Shown piece after piece: positions 13,448 through 22,646 of a stretch of 64,000 bases of DNA (positions are counted from its first letter, which is position 1; each line of letters begins with the position of its first letter). The notes beneath the pieces are model-generated. The model did no database searches, was not told the origin of the DNA, and was given only the letters and a program-made list of their open reading frames with translations. Position numbers and translations under genes: made by a program. The DNA is from Oscillospiraceae bacterium (GTDB taxonomy: Bacteria; Bacillota; Clostridia; Oscillospirales; Ruminococcaceae): positions 1 to 64,000 of the forward strand of contig JAFSFT010000063.1 of NCBI GenBank assembly GCA_017435045.1. Direction: 5' to 3'.

Positions 13448-15448
13448 ATGAGAATTGCCCTGACAGGTAACCCTAACTCCGGTAAAACTACAATGTACAA
13501 TGCCCTTACAGGCAGAACAGAACGTGTAGGCAACTGGGCTGGCGTTACAGTAGAAAAGAAGGAAGCTTACATTAAAAAAGCATTTTATGACGGTGAAGAA
13601 GAACTGGTTGCAGTAGACCTGCCTGGTGCTTACTCCATGTCACCATTCACAAGCGAAGAAAGCATCACAAGCACTTACGTTAAAAACGAAAATCCTGATG
13701 CTATCATCAACATTGTGGACGCAACAAACCTCAGCAGAAGCCTGTTTTTTACAACACAGCTGCTGGAACTTGGCGTTCCTGTGGTTGTTGCACTTAACAA
13801 AAGCGACATCACAGCTAAAAAAGAAACAGAAATCAATGTTAAACTCCTCAGTGAAAAACTTGGCTGCCCTGTAGTTGAAACAATTTCCACAACAGCTTCC
13901 GACGCAGGTCTTAAAGAGATTGTAAAAACAGCAGTGTCCGTTAAAGGCAAAAGACAGGCTGCACCTTATGTACAGGCTGACATTGATATGACAGACAAAG
14001 CAGCAGTTACTGCAGAGGACAGAAAACGTTTTGAATTTGTAAACGGCATTGTTAAAGCTGTGGAAACCAGAAAGGTTCTTACAAAGGACGAAAACGTTGG
14101 CGATAAAATCGACACAGTTCTCACAAACAAATGGCTTGGTATTCCAATCTTTGCTGTTGTAATGTTCCTTGTTTTTGACATTTCACAGTCCACATTCGGC
14201 CCATTCCTTGCAGACACACTTGTTGGCTGGATTGAATCTTTCCAGGAAATGGTTGCAGGCATGGTAGAAGGTGCATCTCCATTTTTGCAGTCTCTCCTTG
14301 TTGACGGCATTATCGGCGGTGTAGGTGCTGTTGTTGGCTTCCTGCCACTTGTTATGGTTATGTACTTCCTTATTGCACTTCTTGAAGACTGCGGCTACAT
14401 GGCACGTGTTTCCGTTGTTATGGACCCAATCTTCAAACGCGTAGGTCTCAGCGGTAAATCCATCATTCCAATGGTTATCGGTACAGGCTGTGCAATCCCT
14501 GGCGTTATGGCTTGCCGTACAATCCGCAACGAACGCGAACGCCGCGCAACAGCTATGCTGGCACCATTTATGCCTTGCGGTGCAAAACTTCCTGTTATCG
14601 CACTTTTTGCAGGCGCATTCTTTGCAGATGCTTCCTGGGTTGGTACACTTATGTACTTTGCAGGTATTCTTCTCATCTTCTTCGGCGCTCTCCTTGTAAA
14701 CAAGGTTGCAGGCCACAAATTCAGAAAATCTTTCTTTATCATGGAACTTCCTGAATATAAAGTACCAAGCATTAAACGTGCATTTATGTCCATGCTCGAA
14801 CGCGGCAAGGACTATATCGTAAAAGCAGGTACAATTATCCTTGTATGTAATACAGTTGTACAGATTATGCAGTCCTTCAACTGGAGCTTCCAGCTTGTTG
14901 AAGAAGGTATGGAATCCACATCCATCCTTGCATCCATCGCATCTCCAATCGGCGTAATTCTTGTTCCAATCTGTGGCATCGCAGCATGGCAGCTTGCAGC
15001 AGCAGCTGTAACAGGCTTTATCGCTAAAGAAAACGTTGTTGGCACACTTGCAGTTTGCTACGGCCTTACAAGCTTTATCGACACAGAAGAACTTGCTCTT
15101 ATGGGCGGTGCAAACGAAGTTGCAATGGTTATGGGTCTTACAAAGGCAGCAGCACTTGCTTACCTTATGTTCAACCTCTTTACACCACCTTGCTTTGCAG
15201 CTCTTGGTGCTATGAACAGTGAAATCAACGACCGCAAATGGTTCTGGGGCGGTGTAGGCCTCCAGTTTGCAACAGGCTATACTGTAGCATACTTTGTATA
15301 CCAGATTGGTACACTTATCACAACAGGTTCTGTTGGCGCAGGCTTTGTTCCCGGTCTCGTAGCAGTTGTTGTAATCGTTGCAATTGTTGTATCTCTTATC
15401 AACAAGGCAAACAAGAATATGAACAAGGAATATTCTCTGAAAAAATAA
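13448..15448 (+). CDS. feoB: Ferrous iron transporter FeoB
   Basis: 666 residues from ATG 13448 with GGGAGG upstream. The N-terminal G domain has the P loop GNPNSGKTT, G2 region WAGVTVEKK, G3 DLPGAYS and G4 NKSD. It is followed by the GDI linker and by a polytopic membrane domain with the two Gate regions (IIPMVIGTGCAIPGVMACRTI with its conserved Cys, and the second near AWQLAAAAVTGFIAKENVVGTLAV). FeoB imports Fe(II) under anaerobic conditions. The codon bias is strong, indicating high expression. It is followed after 24 bases by a small Cys-rich membrane protein often paired with FeoB. Confidence 0.97.
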   Translation: MRIALTGNPNSGKTTMYNALTGRTERVGNWAGVTVEKKEAYIKKAFYDGEEELVAVDLPGAYSMSPFTSEESITSTYVKNENPDAIINIVDATNLSRSLFFTTQLLELGVPVVVALNKSDITAKKETEINVKLLSEKLGCPVVETISTTASDAGLKEIVKTAVSVKGKRQAAPYVQADIDMTDKAAVTAEDRKRFEFVNGIVKAVETRKVLTKDENVGDKIDTVLTNKWLGIPIFAVVMFLVFDISQSTFGPFLADTLVGWIESFQEMVAGMVEGASPFLQSLLVDGIIGGVGAVVGFLPLVMVMYFLIALLEDCGYMARVSVVMDPIFKRVGLSGKSIIPMVIGTGCAIPGVMACRTIRNERERRATAMLAPFMPCGAKLPVIALFAGAFFADASWVGTLMYFAGILLIFFGALLVNKVAGHKFRKSFFIMELPEYKVPSIKRAFMSMLERGKDYIVKAGTIILVCNTVVQIMQSFNWSFQLVEEGMESTSILASIASPIGVILVPICGIAAWQLAAAAVTGFIAKENVVGTLAVCYGLTSFIDTEELALMGGANEVAMVMGLTKAAALAYLMFNLFTPPCFAALGAMNSEINDRKWFWGGVGLQFATGYTVAYFVYQIGTLITTGSVGAGFVPGLVAVVVIVAIVVSLINKANKNMNKEYSLKK

Positions 15449-15472
15449 TTGTATAAAAGGAGTGTCGGCGGT

Positions 15473-15631
15473 ATGACAAATTTAATACTTATTGCGGTTA
15501 TTGCTGCAATAGTGGGCGGTGCATCGGCTTACATATATAAAGAAAAGAAAAAAGGTGTAAGATGTGTTGGCTGTTCTTTCGCTGGTCAGTGCGGAAAGCA
15601 GGGTTCATGCGGCTGCCATGAAGAAAAATAA
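15473..15631 (+). CDS. FeoB-associated Cys-rich membrane protein
   Basis: 52 residues from ATG 15473, with AAAGGAG upstream; an earlier TTG in frame has no spacing for a ribosome site. It has one N-terminal membrane helix (LILIAVIAAIVGGASAYIY), a basic stop (KEKKKG) and a Cys-rich cytosolic tail (CVGCSFAGQC, then CGC). This is the form of the short FeoB-associated proteins found after feoB in Firmicutes; the Cys residues may hold iron during transfer. It is the last gene before a strong terminator. Confidence 0.85.
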   Translation: MTNLILIAVIAAIVGGASAYIYKEKKKGVRCVGCSFAGQCGKQGSCGCHEEK

Positions 15632-15673
15632 GCATTCTCCTATTGAGAAATGATATATATTGATATTTCCATT

Positions 15674-15711
15674 AAACAGCAGGGGCGGTGATAAACCGAC
15701 CCTGCTGTTTT
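15674..15711 (+). terminator. Terminator of the feo transcript
   Basis: AAACAGCAGGG-g-CGGT pairs with ACCG-a-CCCTGCTGTTT across a short loop and ends in TTTT. The remainder of the 324-base gap before marR holds only the marR promoter region. Confidence 0.85.
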
Positions 15712-15866
15712 GCTGTGTACTGTTTGTTGCCGCCAAAAAGCTGTTTTGCAGCATACAGTTCTTTTGTATATGCTGTTTTATATATGGTGCATTTCATATA
15801 CGGTGATGTTTTATTGTATAATACGATTTTACTGTGTATTGCCTGCAGTCTGTTTAAATGGACAAA

Positions 15867-15921
15867 GTTGACAAATCAACATTTAAGTGGTAACATAATA
15901 ATGTTGCAGACATGTGTCTGC
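15867..15921 (+). promoter_or_regulatory. marR promoter with overlapping operator
   Basis: TTGACA (15868-15873), 17 bases, extended -10 TGgTAACAT (15888-15896). The palindrome GTTGA-caaa-TCAAC (15867-15880) covers the -35 box, the same operator as at the second degV promoter, suggesting autoregulation. A second perfect inverted repeat, GCAGACA-tg-TGTCTGC (15906-15921), lies in the leader. Confidence 0.7.
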
Positions 15922-15955
15922 GGCAGTATAATGTTGATTTTAAGAGGGTAATTAT

Positions 15956-16411
15956 ATGCTTGGCAGGTATGAGCAGTTTTCTTATATAGTTTCTGTCATC
16001 AACCGTCAGATACAGAAAATCGAACGTGACGAGATGGTAAAGCACGGACATAAAGGTGCATTTGCACAGTATCTGATGATTATGCGTCATCACCCGGAGG
16101 GTGTTACAGCTTCCCAGCTGTGCGAAATGTGCGACAAGGACAAAGCTGCAGTATCCCGTGTTATGAGCGAAATGGTGGACAAAAAACTGGTTGAACGCAT
16201 CTGCTCAAAGGATACAGCATACCGTGCAAAGCTTGCACTTACACAGGAGGGCAGCAGAATTGCCGATTTTGTGGCACAGCGTGCCATGGCGGCGGTGGCT
16301 GCAGTGGGCAACGAGCTCAGCGATGAAGAACGCAAGCAGTTTTACTCTACACTTGATTTTATAGCAATGCGTCTGCAGTCCATCTCAAAGGACGGCATAC
16401 CACAGGAATAG
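15956..16411 (+). CDS. MarR-family transcriptional regulator, probably controlling the degV/fakB genes
   Basis: 151 residues. The winged-helix domain is clear: HHPEGVTASQLCEMCDKDKAAVSRVMSEM (helices 3-4, recognition) and the wing LVERICSKDTAYRAKLALTQEGSRI. Flanking N- and C-terminal helices form the dimer interface. It lies 35 bases upstream of the first DegV gene and its own promoter carries the GTTGA-n4-TCAAC palindrome also found twice at the second DegV promoter. In streptococci and relatives the MarR protein FabT controls fatty-acid genes through TTTGA/TCAAA palindromes, so a FabT-like lipid-responsive role is a reasonable inference; no fab genes are in view. Confidence 0.88.
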   Translation: MLGRYEQFSYIVSVINRQIQKIERDEMVKHGHKGAFAQYLMIMRHHPEGVTASQLCEMCDKDKAAVSRVMSEMVDKKLVERICSKDTAYRAKLALTQEGSRIADFVAQRAMAAVAAVGNELSDEERKQFYSTLDFIAMRLQSISKDGIPQE

Positions 16412-16446
16412 ACTGAACAAATATACAAAGTAAAAGGAGAATTATA

Positions 16447-17292
16447 ATGAGCGTTAGAATTATTTTGGACTCTACAGCAAACTTCAGAAAAGATCTTGAA
16501 GACAGATTTACAATTGTTCCGCTTACAGTTAACTTTGGCGAAGAAAGCTACGCAGACGGCGTGGAAATTGATAACGATACATTCTACAAAAAACTGGTTA
16601 CAAGCAGCGTTATGCCAACTACAAGCCAGCCTACACCGGATGCTTTTGACAGGGTTTTCAAAGAAATTACAGATGCAGGCGACGAAGCTGTGGTAATTAC
16701 AATTTCCTCCAAGCTTTCCGGTACATATCAGAGCGCGACAATTGCAGCTGCAGACTATGAGGGCAAGGTGTTTGTTGTTGACGGCTACACAGTAGCAATC
16801 GGCACAGGTGCTTTGGGCGAATATGCACTCAATCTTGCAGATAGCGGCAAAAGTGCAAGGGAAATTGCTGAAATTATTGAAAAGGACAAGGAAAACATCC
16901 GAGTATACGCTGTTGTAGATACTCTTGAATACCTTAAAAAGGGCGGCCGTGTTTCCGCAGCGGTTGCATTTGCAGGCGGTCTGCTCAACTTTAAGCCTGT
17001 TATCGCAATTGCAGAGGGCGTTGTGCAGTCTCTCACAAAGGGCCGCGGCAACAAGCAGGCAAACTCTCTTATGAATAAAGAGGTTGAAAACAGCGGTGCA
17101 ATCGATTTCAGCAAACCATTTGTTATCGGTTACACAGGCTCCGACAGCACACTTATGCAGGAATATATTGCAGATAACCTTGATGTGTGGGGTGGCGATG
17201 CTGAAAAAATCCACACAGCACAGCTTGGCAGCGTTGTAGGTACACACGCAGGTCCCGGTGCAGTGGCTGTAGGCTATTTTGTAAAGCAGTAA
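16447..17292 (+). CDS. DegV-family (FakB-like) fatty-acid binding protein
   Basis: 281 residues, ATG 16447 with AAAAGGAGAA. The DegV fold is shown by IILDSTANFRKDL at the N terminus, TTSQPTPDAF (the conserved Thr-Ser-Gln-Pro loop binding the carboxylate), ITISSKLSGTYQSA, DTLEYLKKGGRVSAAVAFAGGLLNFKPV, and the C-terminal GTHAGPGAVAVGYF. FakB proteins present bound fatty acids to FakA kinase, which makes acyl-phosphate for phospholipid synthesis. FakA is not in the window. Co-transcribed with marR. Confidence 0.93.
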   Translation: MSVRIILDSTANFRKDLEDRFTIVPLTVNFGEESYADGVEIDNDTFYKKLVTSSVMPTTSQPTPDAFDRVFKEITDAGDEAVVITISSKLSGTYQSATIAAADYEGKVFVVDGYTVAIGTGALGEYALNLADSGKSAREIAEIIEKDKENIRVYAVVDTLEYLKKGGRVSAAVAFAGGLLNFKPVIAIAEGVVQSLTKGRGNKQANSLMNKEVENSGAIDFSKPFVIGYTGSDSTLMQEYIADNLDVWGGDAEKIHTAQLGSVVGTHAGPGAVAVGYFVKQ

Positions 17293-17364
17293 ATAATTGA
17301 TGAAAACGGCTTTTGGGCGGCAGAAGGCAGCTTTTGCCCCTAAAAGCTTTGTTTTTACATAAAA

Positions 17365-17424
17365 TGTTGACAAGTCAACAAACCTGTAGTATAATGCGGT
17401 TACTGGAGATGTTGACAAGTCAAC
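17365..17424 (+). promoter_or_regulatory. Perfect promoter of the second degV gene with two operators
   Basis: TTGACA (17367-17372), 17 bases, TATAAT (17390-17395): full consensus. TGTTGACaaGTCAACA (17365-17380, perfect 7-bp arms) covers the -35 box, and GTTGACAAGTCAAC (17411-17424) lies just after the expected start. The spacing is about 45 bases, on the same face of the helix. Confidence 0.8.
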
Positions 17425-17507
17425 TTTGCGATAGGTAATGATATATTTATATGACTTGAAATATATACACTTTGAAATATTATAAATTTTTATAAAAGGG
17501 AGAATTG

Positions 17508-18344
17508 ATGAAAACAAAAATTATTATAGACTCTACAACCAATGTTAAAAAAGAACTTACTGATAAATTTACTGTAGTGCCGCTTACTGTACATTTCGGA
17601 GAAAAAGAATATATAGACGGTGTTACAATCGACCACACACAGTTTTACAAAATGCTGGAAAATGGCGATGTTCTGCCAACCACAAGCCAGCCAACCCCCG
17701 AGGCTTTTGCCGATGTTTTCAAAGCAGCGGTATGCGGCGGATACGAGGTTGTGGCAATCACAGTGTCATCAAAGCTGTCGGGTACATACCAGAGTGCCTG
17801 CATTGCAGCAGAGGACTTTGGCAGCAGTGTTTATGTTGTGGACAGCGGCTCGGTAACAATCGGGGCAGGCATCCTTGCAGAAATTGCTCTCAGGATGGCG
17901 GAGGACGGCAAATCTGCGGCGGAGATTGTACAGCATATAAACTCTGTCAAAAGAAATATCAGAATTCTTGCTGTGCTGGATACCCTTGAATATCTCAAAA
18001 AAGGCGGCCGTGTTTCCGCAGCGGTTGCCTTTGCAGGCGGTCTTATGAACATCAAGCCTGTTGCACTTATTGAGGAGGGGGAGATAAAGGTGGTAGGCAA
18101 GGCCCGTGGCAGCAAGCTGGGCAATGCTGTAATGCTGCAGCAGATAAGCAGTATGGGCGGCATAGACTATGAAAAACCATTCCTGCTTGGCTACACAGGC
18201 GTGACTGATGAGCTGCTGCGTGAGTTTATGGCAGATAACTCCCGGTATTTCGGCGGCGTATATATGCACCGCTCCTTTGTGGGCAGCGTAGTGGGTACAC
18301 ACGCAGGTCCGGGGGCAATTGCCGTGGCGTTTTTTGCAAAATAA
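17508..18344 (+). CDS. DegV-family (FakB-like) fatty-acid binding protein, second copy
   Basis: 278 residues from ATG 17508 (AAAGGGAGAATTG). Closely related to the preceding gene: DSTTNVKKEL, TTSQPTPEAF, ITVSSKLSGTYQSA, an identical LEYLKKGGRVSAAVAFAGGL run and GTHAGPGAIAVAFF. The pair looks like a tandem duplication with later divergence. Unlike the first copy it has its own full-consensus promoter with two copies of the MarR-type operator, so the two FakB-like proteins are probably differently tuned, perhaps to different acyl chains. This is inferred from FakB1/FakB2 precedents. Confidence 0.93.
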   Translation: MKTKIIIDSTTNVKKELTDKFTVVPLTVHFGEKEYIDGVTIDHTQFYKMLENGDVLPTTSQPTPEAFADVFKAAVCGGYEVVAITVSSKLSGTYQSACIAAEDFGSSVYVVDSGSVTIGAGILAEIALRMAEDGKSAAEIVQHINSVKRNIRILAVLDTLEYLKKGGRVSAAVAFAGGLMNIKPVALIEEGEIKVVGKARGSKLGNAVMLQQISSMGGIDYEKPFLLGYTGVTDELLREFMADNSRYFGGVYMHRSFVGSVVGTHAGPGAIAVAFFAK

Positions 18345-18377
18345 CTTTCCTTTTTATATATAAAAACTCAATTCCTG

Positions 18378-18418
18378 AAAAAGGCCGTAACCTGCTATGT
18401 GCTGGTTACGGCCTTTTT
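18378..18418. terminator. Bidirectional terminator between degV and the MATE gene
   Basis: A perfect 15-bp stem AAAAAGGCCGTAACC / GGTTACGGCCTTTTT with an 11-base loop, A-run and T-run on either side. Confidence 0.92.
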
Positions 18419-18511
18419 CGTTGGCTTTGTATTTTGGCTTTGCATTTATGTATTGAACCGGATGATTTAAGATGGTAAACGCATAGTTTTCTGTACGGAA
18501 AATTGTAAACA

Positions 18512-19876
18512 CTATCCCTTTAAAGATGCCATAGCTTTTCTGAATTCGTGACGGAACAGCAGAACTGTGCAGCTTACCGCAATTATATCTGCCACAGGCT
18601 CTGCAAGGAAAACAGCCGAGGTTTTGTCTGCGATGAACAAAGGCAAAATGTATATCAGCGGGATAAGCAGAATAATCTTTCGCAGCAGTGCAAGGAAAAG
18701 GCTGCATCTGGCATTGCCAAGGGCGATAAAGGTCTGCTGACAGGCTATCTGTGCACCGAATACGCAGTTTACCGCCATATAAATCCGCAGTGCACGGGAG
18801 GCAAAGGCCACCAGTTCGGCATCGGTGTTGAACAGCTTTATAAAGTTTTGAGGGAACAGCATAACCAGTACCCACACTGCAAAACTGAAAACGAGACAGC
18901 TTATAAGTGTAAGTTTAAATCCTTTCTTCACTCTGCCGGCATTTTTTGCACCGAAGTTGTAGCTGATTATCGGCTGTGCACCCTGACAAAGCCCCTGCAG
19001 CGGCAGAATGGAAAAGGTCATAACACTGGTCAGAATTGTCATACTGCCCACAGCGGTATCTCCGCCGTATTTAAGCAGGGAGGAGTTGAAGCACACAGAG
19101 ATAAGGCTTTCGGTTGCCTGCATGATAAAAGGAGAAAGGCCCAGAGCCATGGAGGGTATAAAAATTTTAGGGTCGGGCTTCATATATGCCGCTTTCAGCT
19201 TCAGCTCGGTTTTGCTGCCGATTAAAAAACGCAATATCCACAAAGCGGAAACAAGCTGGCTTATAATTGTGGCTATGGCGGCACCCTTTACACCCAGTCC
19301 CAATGCATAGATGAAAATCGGGTCAAGTATTATGTTGAGTACAGCACCGATAACAACCGTAAGCATACTGATTTTTGCAAAGCCCTGTGCACTGATAAAG
19401 CTGTTCATACCCAAAGTAAACTGAACAAAAACTGTGCCCAGACTGTAGATTTTCATATATTCCAGAGCGTATTTTATGGTGTTTTCGCTGGCACCGAAGT
19501 TCATCAGTATGGGCTCGGCAAAAAAGTAAAACACAAAGGTGAGAACGGCAGAAATAATAAGCAGCAGGGAAAAGCTGTTGTTCATTATTCTTTCTGCAGT
19601 TGCCTTGTCACCCTTGCCCATAAATATGGAAGCTCTCGGGGCAGCCCCCATACCCACAAGGGCGGCAAAGGCAGAAATTATCATAATCAGCGGAAAACAT
19701 ACGCCAACACCCGTCAGTGCAAGCTTGCCGATGCTTTCCATACGCCCTATGTACATACGGTCCACCATATTGTACAAAAGGTTTACAATCTGTGCGGCAA
19801 TTGCAGGGGCTGCCAGCTTTGCCAGCAGTTTTCCCACGGGGGCAGTTGCCAGCATTGAAGATTGATTTTTGTCCAT
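18512..19876 (-). CDS. MATE-family multidrug/cation efflux transporter
   Basis: 454 residues from ATG 19876 (GAGGTGAT ribosome site); the ORF could be read 117 codons further but that part has no site and unlikely composition. Twelve hydrophobic segments in two six-helix halves, with family marks LLYNMVDRMYIGRM in helix 1-2 and the repeat-half equivalent around PLQGLCQGAQPIISYNFGAKN. MATE pumps use Na+ or H+ gradients to export cationic compounds. It is monocistronic with its own promoter about 180 bases upstream. Confidence 0.92.
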   Translation of the reverse strand: MDKNQSSMLATAPVGKLLAKLAAPAIAAQIVNLLYNMVDRMYIGRMESIGKLALTGVGVCFPLIMIISAFAALVGMGAAPRASIFMGKGDKATAERIMNNSFSLLLIISAVLTFVFYFFAEPILMNFGASENTIKYALEYMKIYSLGTVFVQFTLGMNSFISAQGFAKISMLTVVIGAVLNIILDPIFIYALGLGVKGAAIATIISQLVSALWILRFLIGSKTELKLKAAYMKPDPKIFIPSMALGLSPFIMQATESLISVCFNSSLLKYGGDTAVGSMTILTSVMTFSILPLQGLCQGAQPIISYNFGAKNAGRVKKGFKLTLISCLVFSFAVWVLVMLFPQNFIKLFNTDAELVAFASRALRIYMAVNCVFGAQIACQQTFIALGNARCSLFLALLRKIILLIPLIYILPLFIADKTSAVFLAEPVADIIAVSCTVLLFRHEFRKAMASLKG

Positions 19877-20052
19877 ATATATCACCTCATAATAAACAAA
19901 AATAAATAACCGCCATACAAAAAACGGCTGGCGGAAAAGATAAAAAATTCTGCAAAATGCAGATGGCATAAAATGCCCTGCACAAAATACGAACGACAGT
20001 AAAATGCCACACGAAAAAATGCAGAAGGAGAGAATTTTTTCGTTCTGTAATA

Positions 20053-20080
20053 ATTTTAACTCTGGGGCATATTTTGTCAA
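20053..20080 (-). promoter_or_regulatory. Promoter of the MATE gene
   Basis: Read leftward, TTGACA (20075-20080), 16 bases, TAAAAT (20053-20058). The leader of roughly 170 bases to the ATG holds several short inverted repeats but no recognised riboswitch. Confidence 0.6.
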
Positions 20081-20146
20081 TGGAATTTGTGTGAAAAACA
20101 GCCGTACACTCATCTGATGTACGCTGCATAATATATAAATAAGTAA

Positions 20147-20175
20147 TTTACTATTTGCACATTTTATGTTACAAT
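20147..20175 (+). promoter_or_regulatory. Promoter of the desulfurase-thiI operon
   Basis: TTTACT (20147-20152), 17 bases, extended -10 TGtTACAAT (20167-20175). Together with the leftward promoter this accounts for the 352-base spacer between the MATE and desulfurase genes. Confidence 0.6.
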
Positions 20176-20228
20176 AATAAATTGAGAAAAAAGGTTTATT
20201 TTTGAATTTATATATACGGAGTAACACG

Positions 20229-21365
20229 ATGATTTATCTTGATAATGCCGCTACAACACCTGTTGACCCGCAGGTTGCACAGGTTATAGCACAAAGCCTT
20301 ACAGAGGAATTTGCAAATCCCTCCTCGCTGTATAAAATAGGTGCACAGACAGAAAATAAAATAAATACCGCCCGCAGACAGATTGCCGGATATATAAATG
20401 CAAAGGAGGACGAGGTATACTTTACCTCCTGTGCTTCTGAAAGCAACAACATTGCAATTTACGGCCTTTCCATGGCACGTAAAAACTGGGCAAACAAAAT
20501 TGTTACAACAGGCTATGAACACCCTGCAGTAAGACATCCGCTGGAAAATCTTAAGGAGATGGGCTTTACAGTGGTAAATGTAAACCCAAAGGCAGACGGA
20601 AATATAGACCCTGCCGAAATTGTGGACGCTGTGGACAGCAAAACAGCGTTGGTTACACTTATCCATGTAAACAACGAAACAGGTGCTGTGCTGGATGTAA
20701 AAAGCCTCTGCGAAAAAATAAAGGCAAAGAACAAGCGCACAGTTATACATATTGATGCCACACAGTCCTTTATGAAAACACCGATAGATGTGGCAAAAAT
20801 CCCCTGCGATACAATGGCATTTTCGGGCCATAAAATCTATGCACCAAAGGGCATAGGCGGTTTGTACCTTAAAAAAGGCACAAATATCAAGACGGTTATG
20901 GCCGGCGGCGGTCAGGAAAAAGGCCTGCGTGCAGGCACAGAGAATATTCACTACATTCTCGGTTTTGCCAAAGCCTGCGAGCTGCTGCATCCTAACATCA
21001 AAAAGAATTTAAACCACTATACAAAGCTTAAAACACAGCTGCTGGACGGCCTTGCACAGTTTGACAACGTTGTGATAAACAGCCCTGAAAACGCAATGCC
21101 ATATACAGTAAACTTTTCTTTTATGAATTACCGCAGCGAAACTCTGCTGCACTTCCTTGAAGCTGACGAAATCTATATTTCATCGGGTTCTGCCTGCTCC
21201 AAAGGTGCGGCAAGCCATACACTCAGCGTAATGGGTGTGGACGCAAAACGCATTGACAGCTCCATCCGCGTAAGCTTCGGCATACACACAACCACAGAAG
21301 ATATCGAAACATTTATTGCTGCACTTAAAAAGGCATCAGAAAAATTACAGAAGGTGAAAAAATAA
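20229..21365 (+). CDS. Cysteine desulfurase (NifS/IscS family)
   Basis: 378 residues from ATG 20229 (ACGGAG upstream). A PLP enzyme that takes sulfur from cysteine as an enzyme-bound persulfide. Visible: the N-terminal IYLDNAATTPVDPQV, the PLP lysine in AFSGHKIYAPKG, GGGQEKGLRAGTEN and the persulfide Cys in SSGSACSKGAASH. Its stop codon overlaps the ATG of thiI (TAATG), so it is a dedicated sulfur donor for the ThiI partner, the arrangement known for B. subtilis NifZ-ThiI. Confidence 0.93.
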   Translation: MIYLDNAATTPVDPQVAQVIAQSLTEEFANPSSLYKIGAQTENKINTARRQIAGYINAKEDEVYFTSCASESNNIAIYGLSMARKNWANKIVTTGYEHPAVRHPLENLKEMGFTVVNVNPKADGNIDPAEIVDAVDSKTALVTLIHVNNETGAVLDVKSLCEKIKAKNKRTVIHIDATQSFMKTPIDVAKIPCDTMAFSGHKIYAPKGIGGLYLKKGTNIKTVMAGGGQEKGLRAGTENIHYILGFAKACELLHPNIKKNLNHYTKLKTQLLDGLAQFDNVVINSPENAMPYTVNFSFMNYRSETLLHFLEADEIYISSGSACSKGAASHTLSVMGVDAKRIDSSIRVSFGIHTTTEDIETFIAALKKASEKLQKVKK

Positions 21366-22546
21366 TGAGAGAACTTATAATCTGCTATCTTGGCGAAATG
21401 GCACTCAAAGGTCTTAACAAAAATACCTTTGAAGCACAGCTTATGAAAACAATCAGAAGAAGACTGCGTAACTGCGGTCAGTTCAAATACTACAAGGCAC
21501 AGAGCACATTCTACATCGAGCCTGAAAATGAGGACTGCGACATTGACACAGCATTTGAAAAGGTTAAAAAGATTTTCGGCATTGCTGCAGTAAGCAAGGC
21601 TGCTGTTGTGGAAAAAGACTTTGAGGTTATTGCACAGACAGCGGTGGAATACCTTGGCGAAACCCTTAAAAATGCAAAGACATTCAAGGTAAGCGCAAAG
21701 CGTGCCGACAAGAAATTTGGTATGACATCCCCTGAAATTTCCCGCGAACTTGGCGGCAGAATTCTCAGCAGATACCATCACCTCAAGGTGGATGTAAATA
21801 ACCCAGAAGTTAACGTAATGGTGGAAATCCGTGACTACGGTGCATACATCCACGGCGGCAAGGAACAGGGTGCAGGCGGTATGCCTGTATCCACATCCGG
21901 CAAAGGTGCACTTATGCTGTCAGGCGGCATCGACAGCCCTGTTGCAGCATATATGATGGCAAAACGCGGCATGAAGATTATGGCTGTACACTTTGCATCC
22001 CCACCGTACACAAGCGAACGTGCAAGACAGAAGGTTATTACCCTCTGCGAAAAGATGAAGGAGTACACAGGCGATATCAACCTGCACATCGTGCCATTTA
22101 CAGTGCCGCAGGAATATATCCGTGACAATGGTGTGCCGGAACTGTTCACAGTGCTTATGCGCCGCAGCATGATGAGAATTACAGAAAAAATTGCGGAAGA
22201 AGAAGGTGCAGAGGCAATTATCACAGGCGAAAGCCTTGCACAGGTTGCAAGCCAGACACTGCGTGCAATCCGCGCAACAGACCTGTCTGTGGAAATGCCT
22301 ATCCTCCGCCCTGTAATCGGTATGGACAAAAACGAAATCACAGAAATCGCAAGAAAGATTGATACATTTGAAACTTCAATTCTTCCTTACGAGGACTGCT
22401 GCACAATTTTTACACCAAGCCATCCTAAAACCAAGCCAAGCCTTGAAGAAATTCTTGAAGCCGAAAAGAATATGGATATGGAAGTTCTCACAAAGCTGGA
22501 GATGGAAGCCATGGCAGAAACTGAAAAGGTGTTTGTAAACATCTGA
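21365..22546 (+). CDS. thiI: tRNA 4-thiouridine synthase ThiI
   Basis: 393 residues, overlapping the desulfurase stop by one base. Domains: ferredoxin-like and THUMP (residues about 1-165), then the PP-loop adenylation domain with LSGGIDSPVAAYMM. The family mark PYEDCCTIF occurs near residue 345. The C-terminal rhodanese domain of E. coli ThiI (482 aa) is absent, as in Bacillus-type enzymes that take sulfur directly from a partner desulfurase. It makes s4U8 in tRNA and may also serve thiamine synthesis. Confidence 0.95.
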   Translation: MRELIICYLGEMALKGLNKNTFEAQLMKTIRRRLRNCGQFKYYKAQSTFYIEPENEDCDIDTAFEKVKKIFGIAAVSKAAVVEKDFEVIAQTAVEYLGETLKNAKTFKVSAKRADKKFGMTSPEISRELGGRILSRYHHLKVDVNNPEVNVMVEIRDYGAYIHGGKEQGAGGMPVSTSGKGALMLSGGIDSPVAAYMMAKRGMKIMAVHFASPPYTSERARQKVITLCEKMKEYTGDINLHIVPFTVPQEYIRDNGVPELFTVLMRRSMMRITEKIAEEEGAEAIITGESLAQVASQTLRAIRATDLSVEMPILRPVIGMDKNEITEIARKIDTFETSILPYEDCCTIFTPSHPKTKPSLEEILEAEKNMDMEVLTKLEMEAMAETEKVFVNI

Positions 22547-22646
22547 TAGCTTTTACGCAGTTTATGCGGAAAGCCAGTTTTTATACAGCGGACAGCATAC
22601 AATAAATACAACTGTCCCGAAGAATTTAAAAGAAAGGGTGAAAACC

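Noticed and set aside
16342..17517. 391-codon antisense ORF across the first degV
   Set aside because: Shadow of the degV gene; spans a promoter and a MarR gene end; no plausible start.
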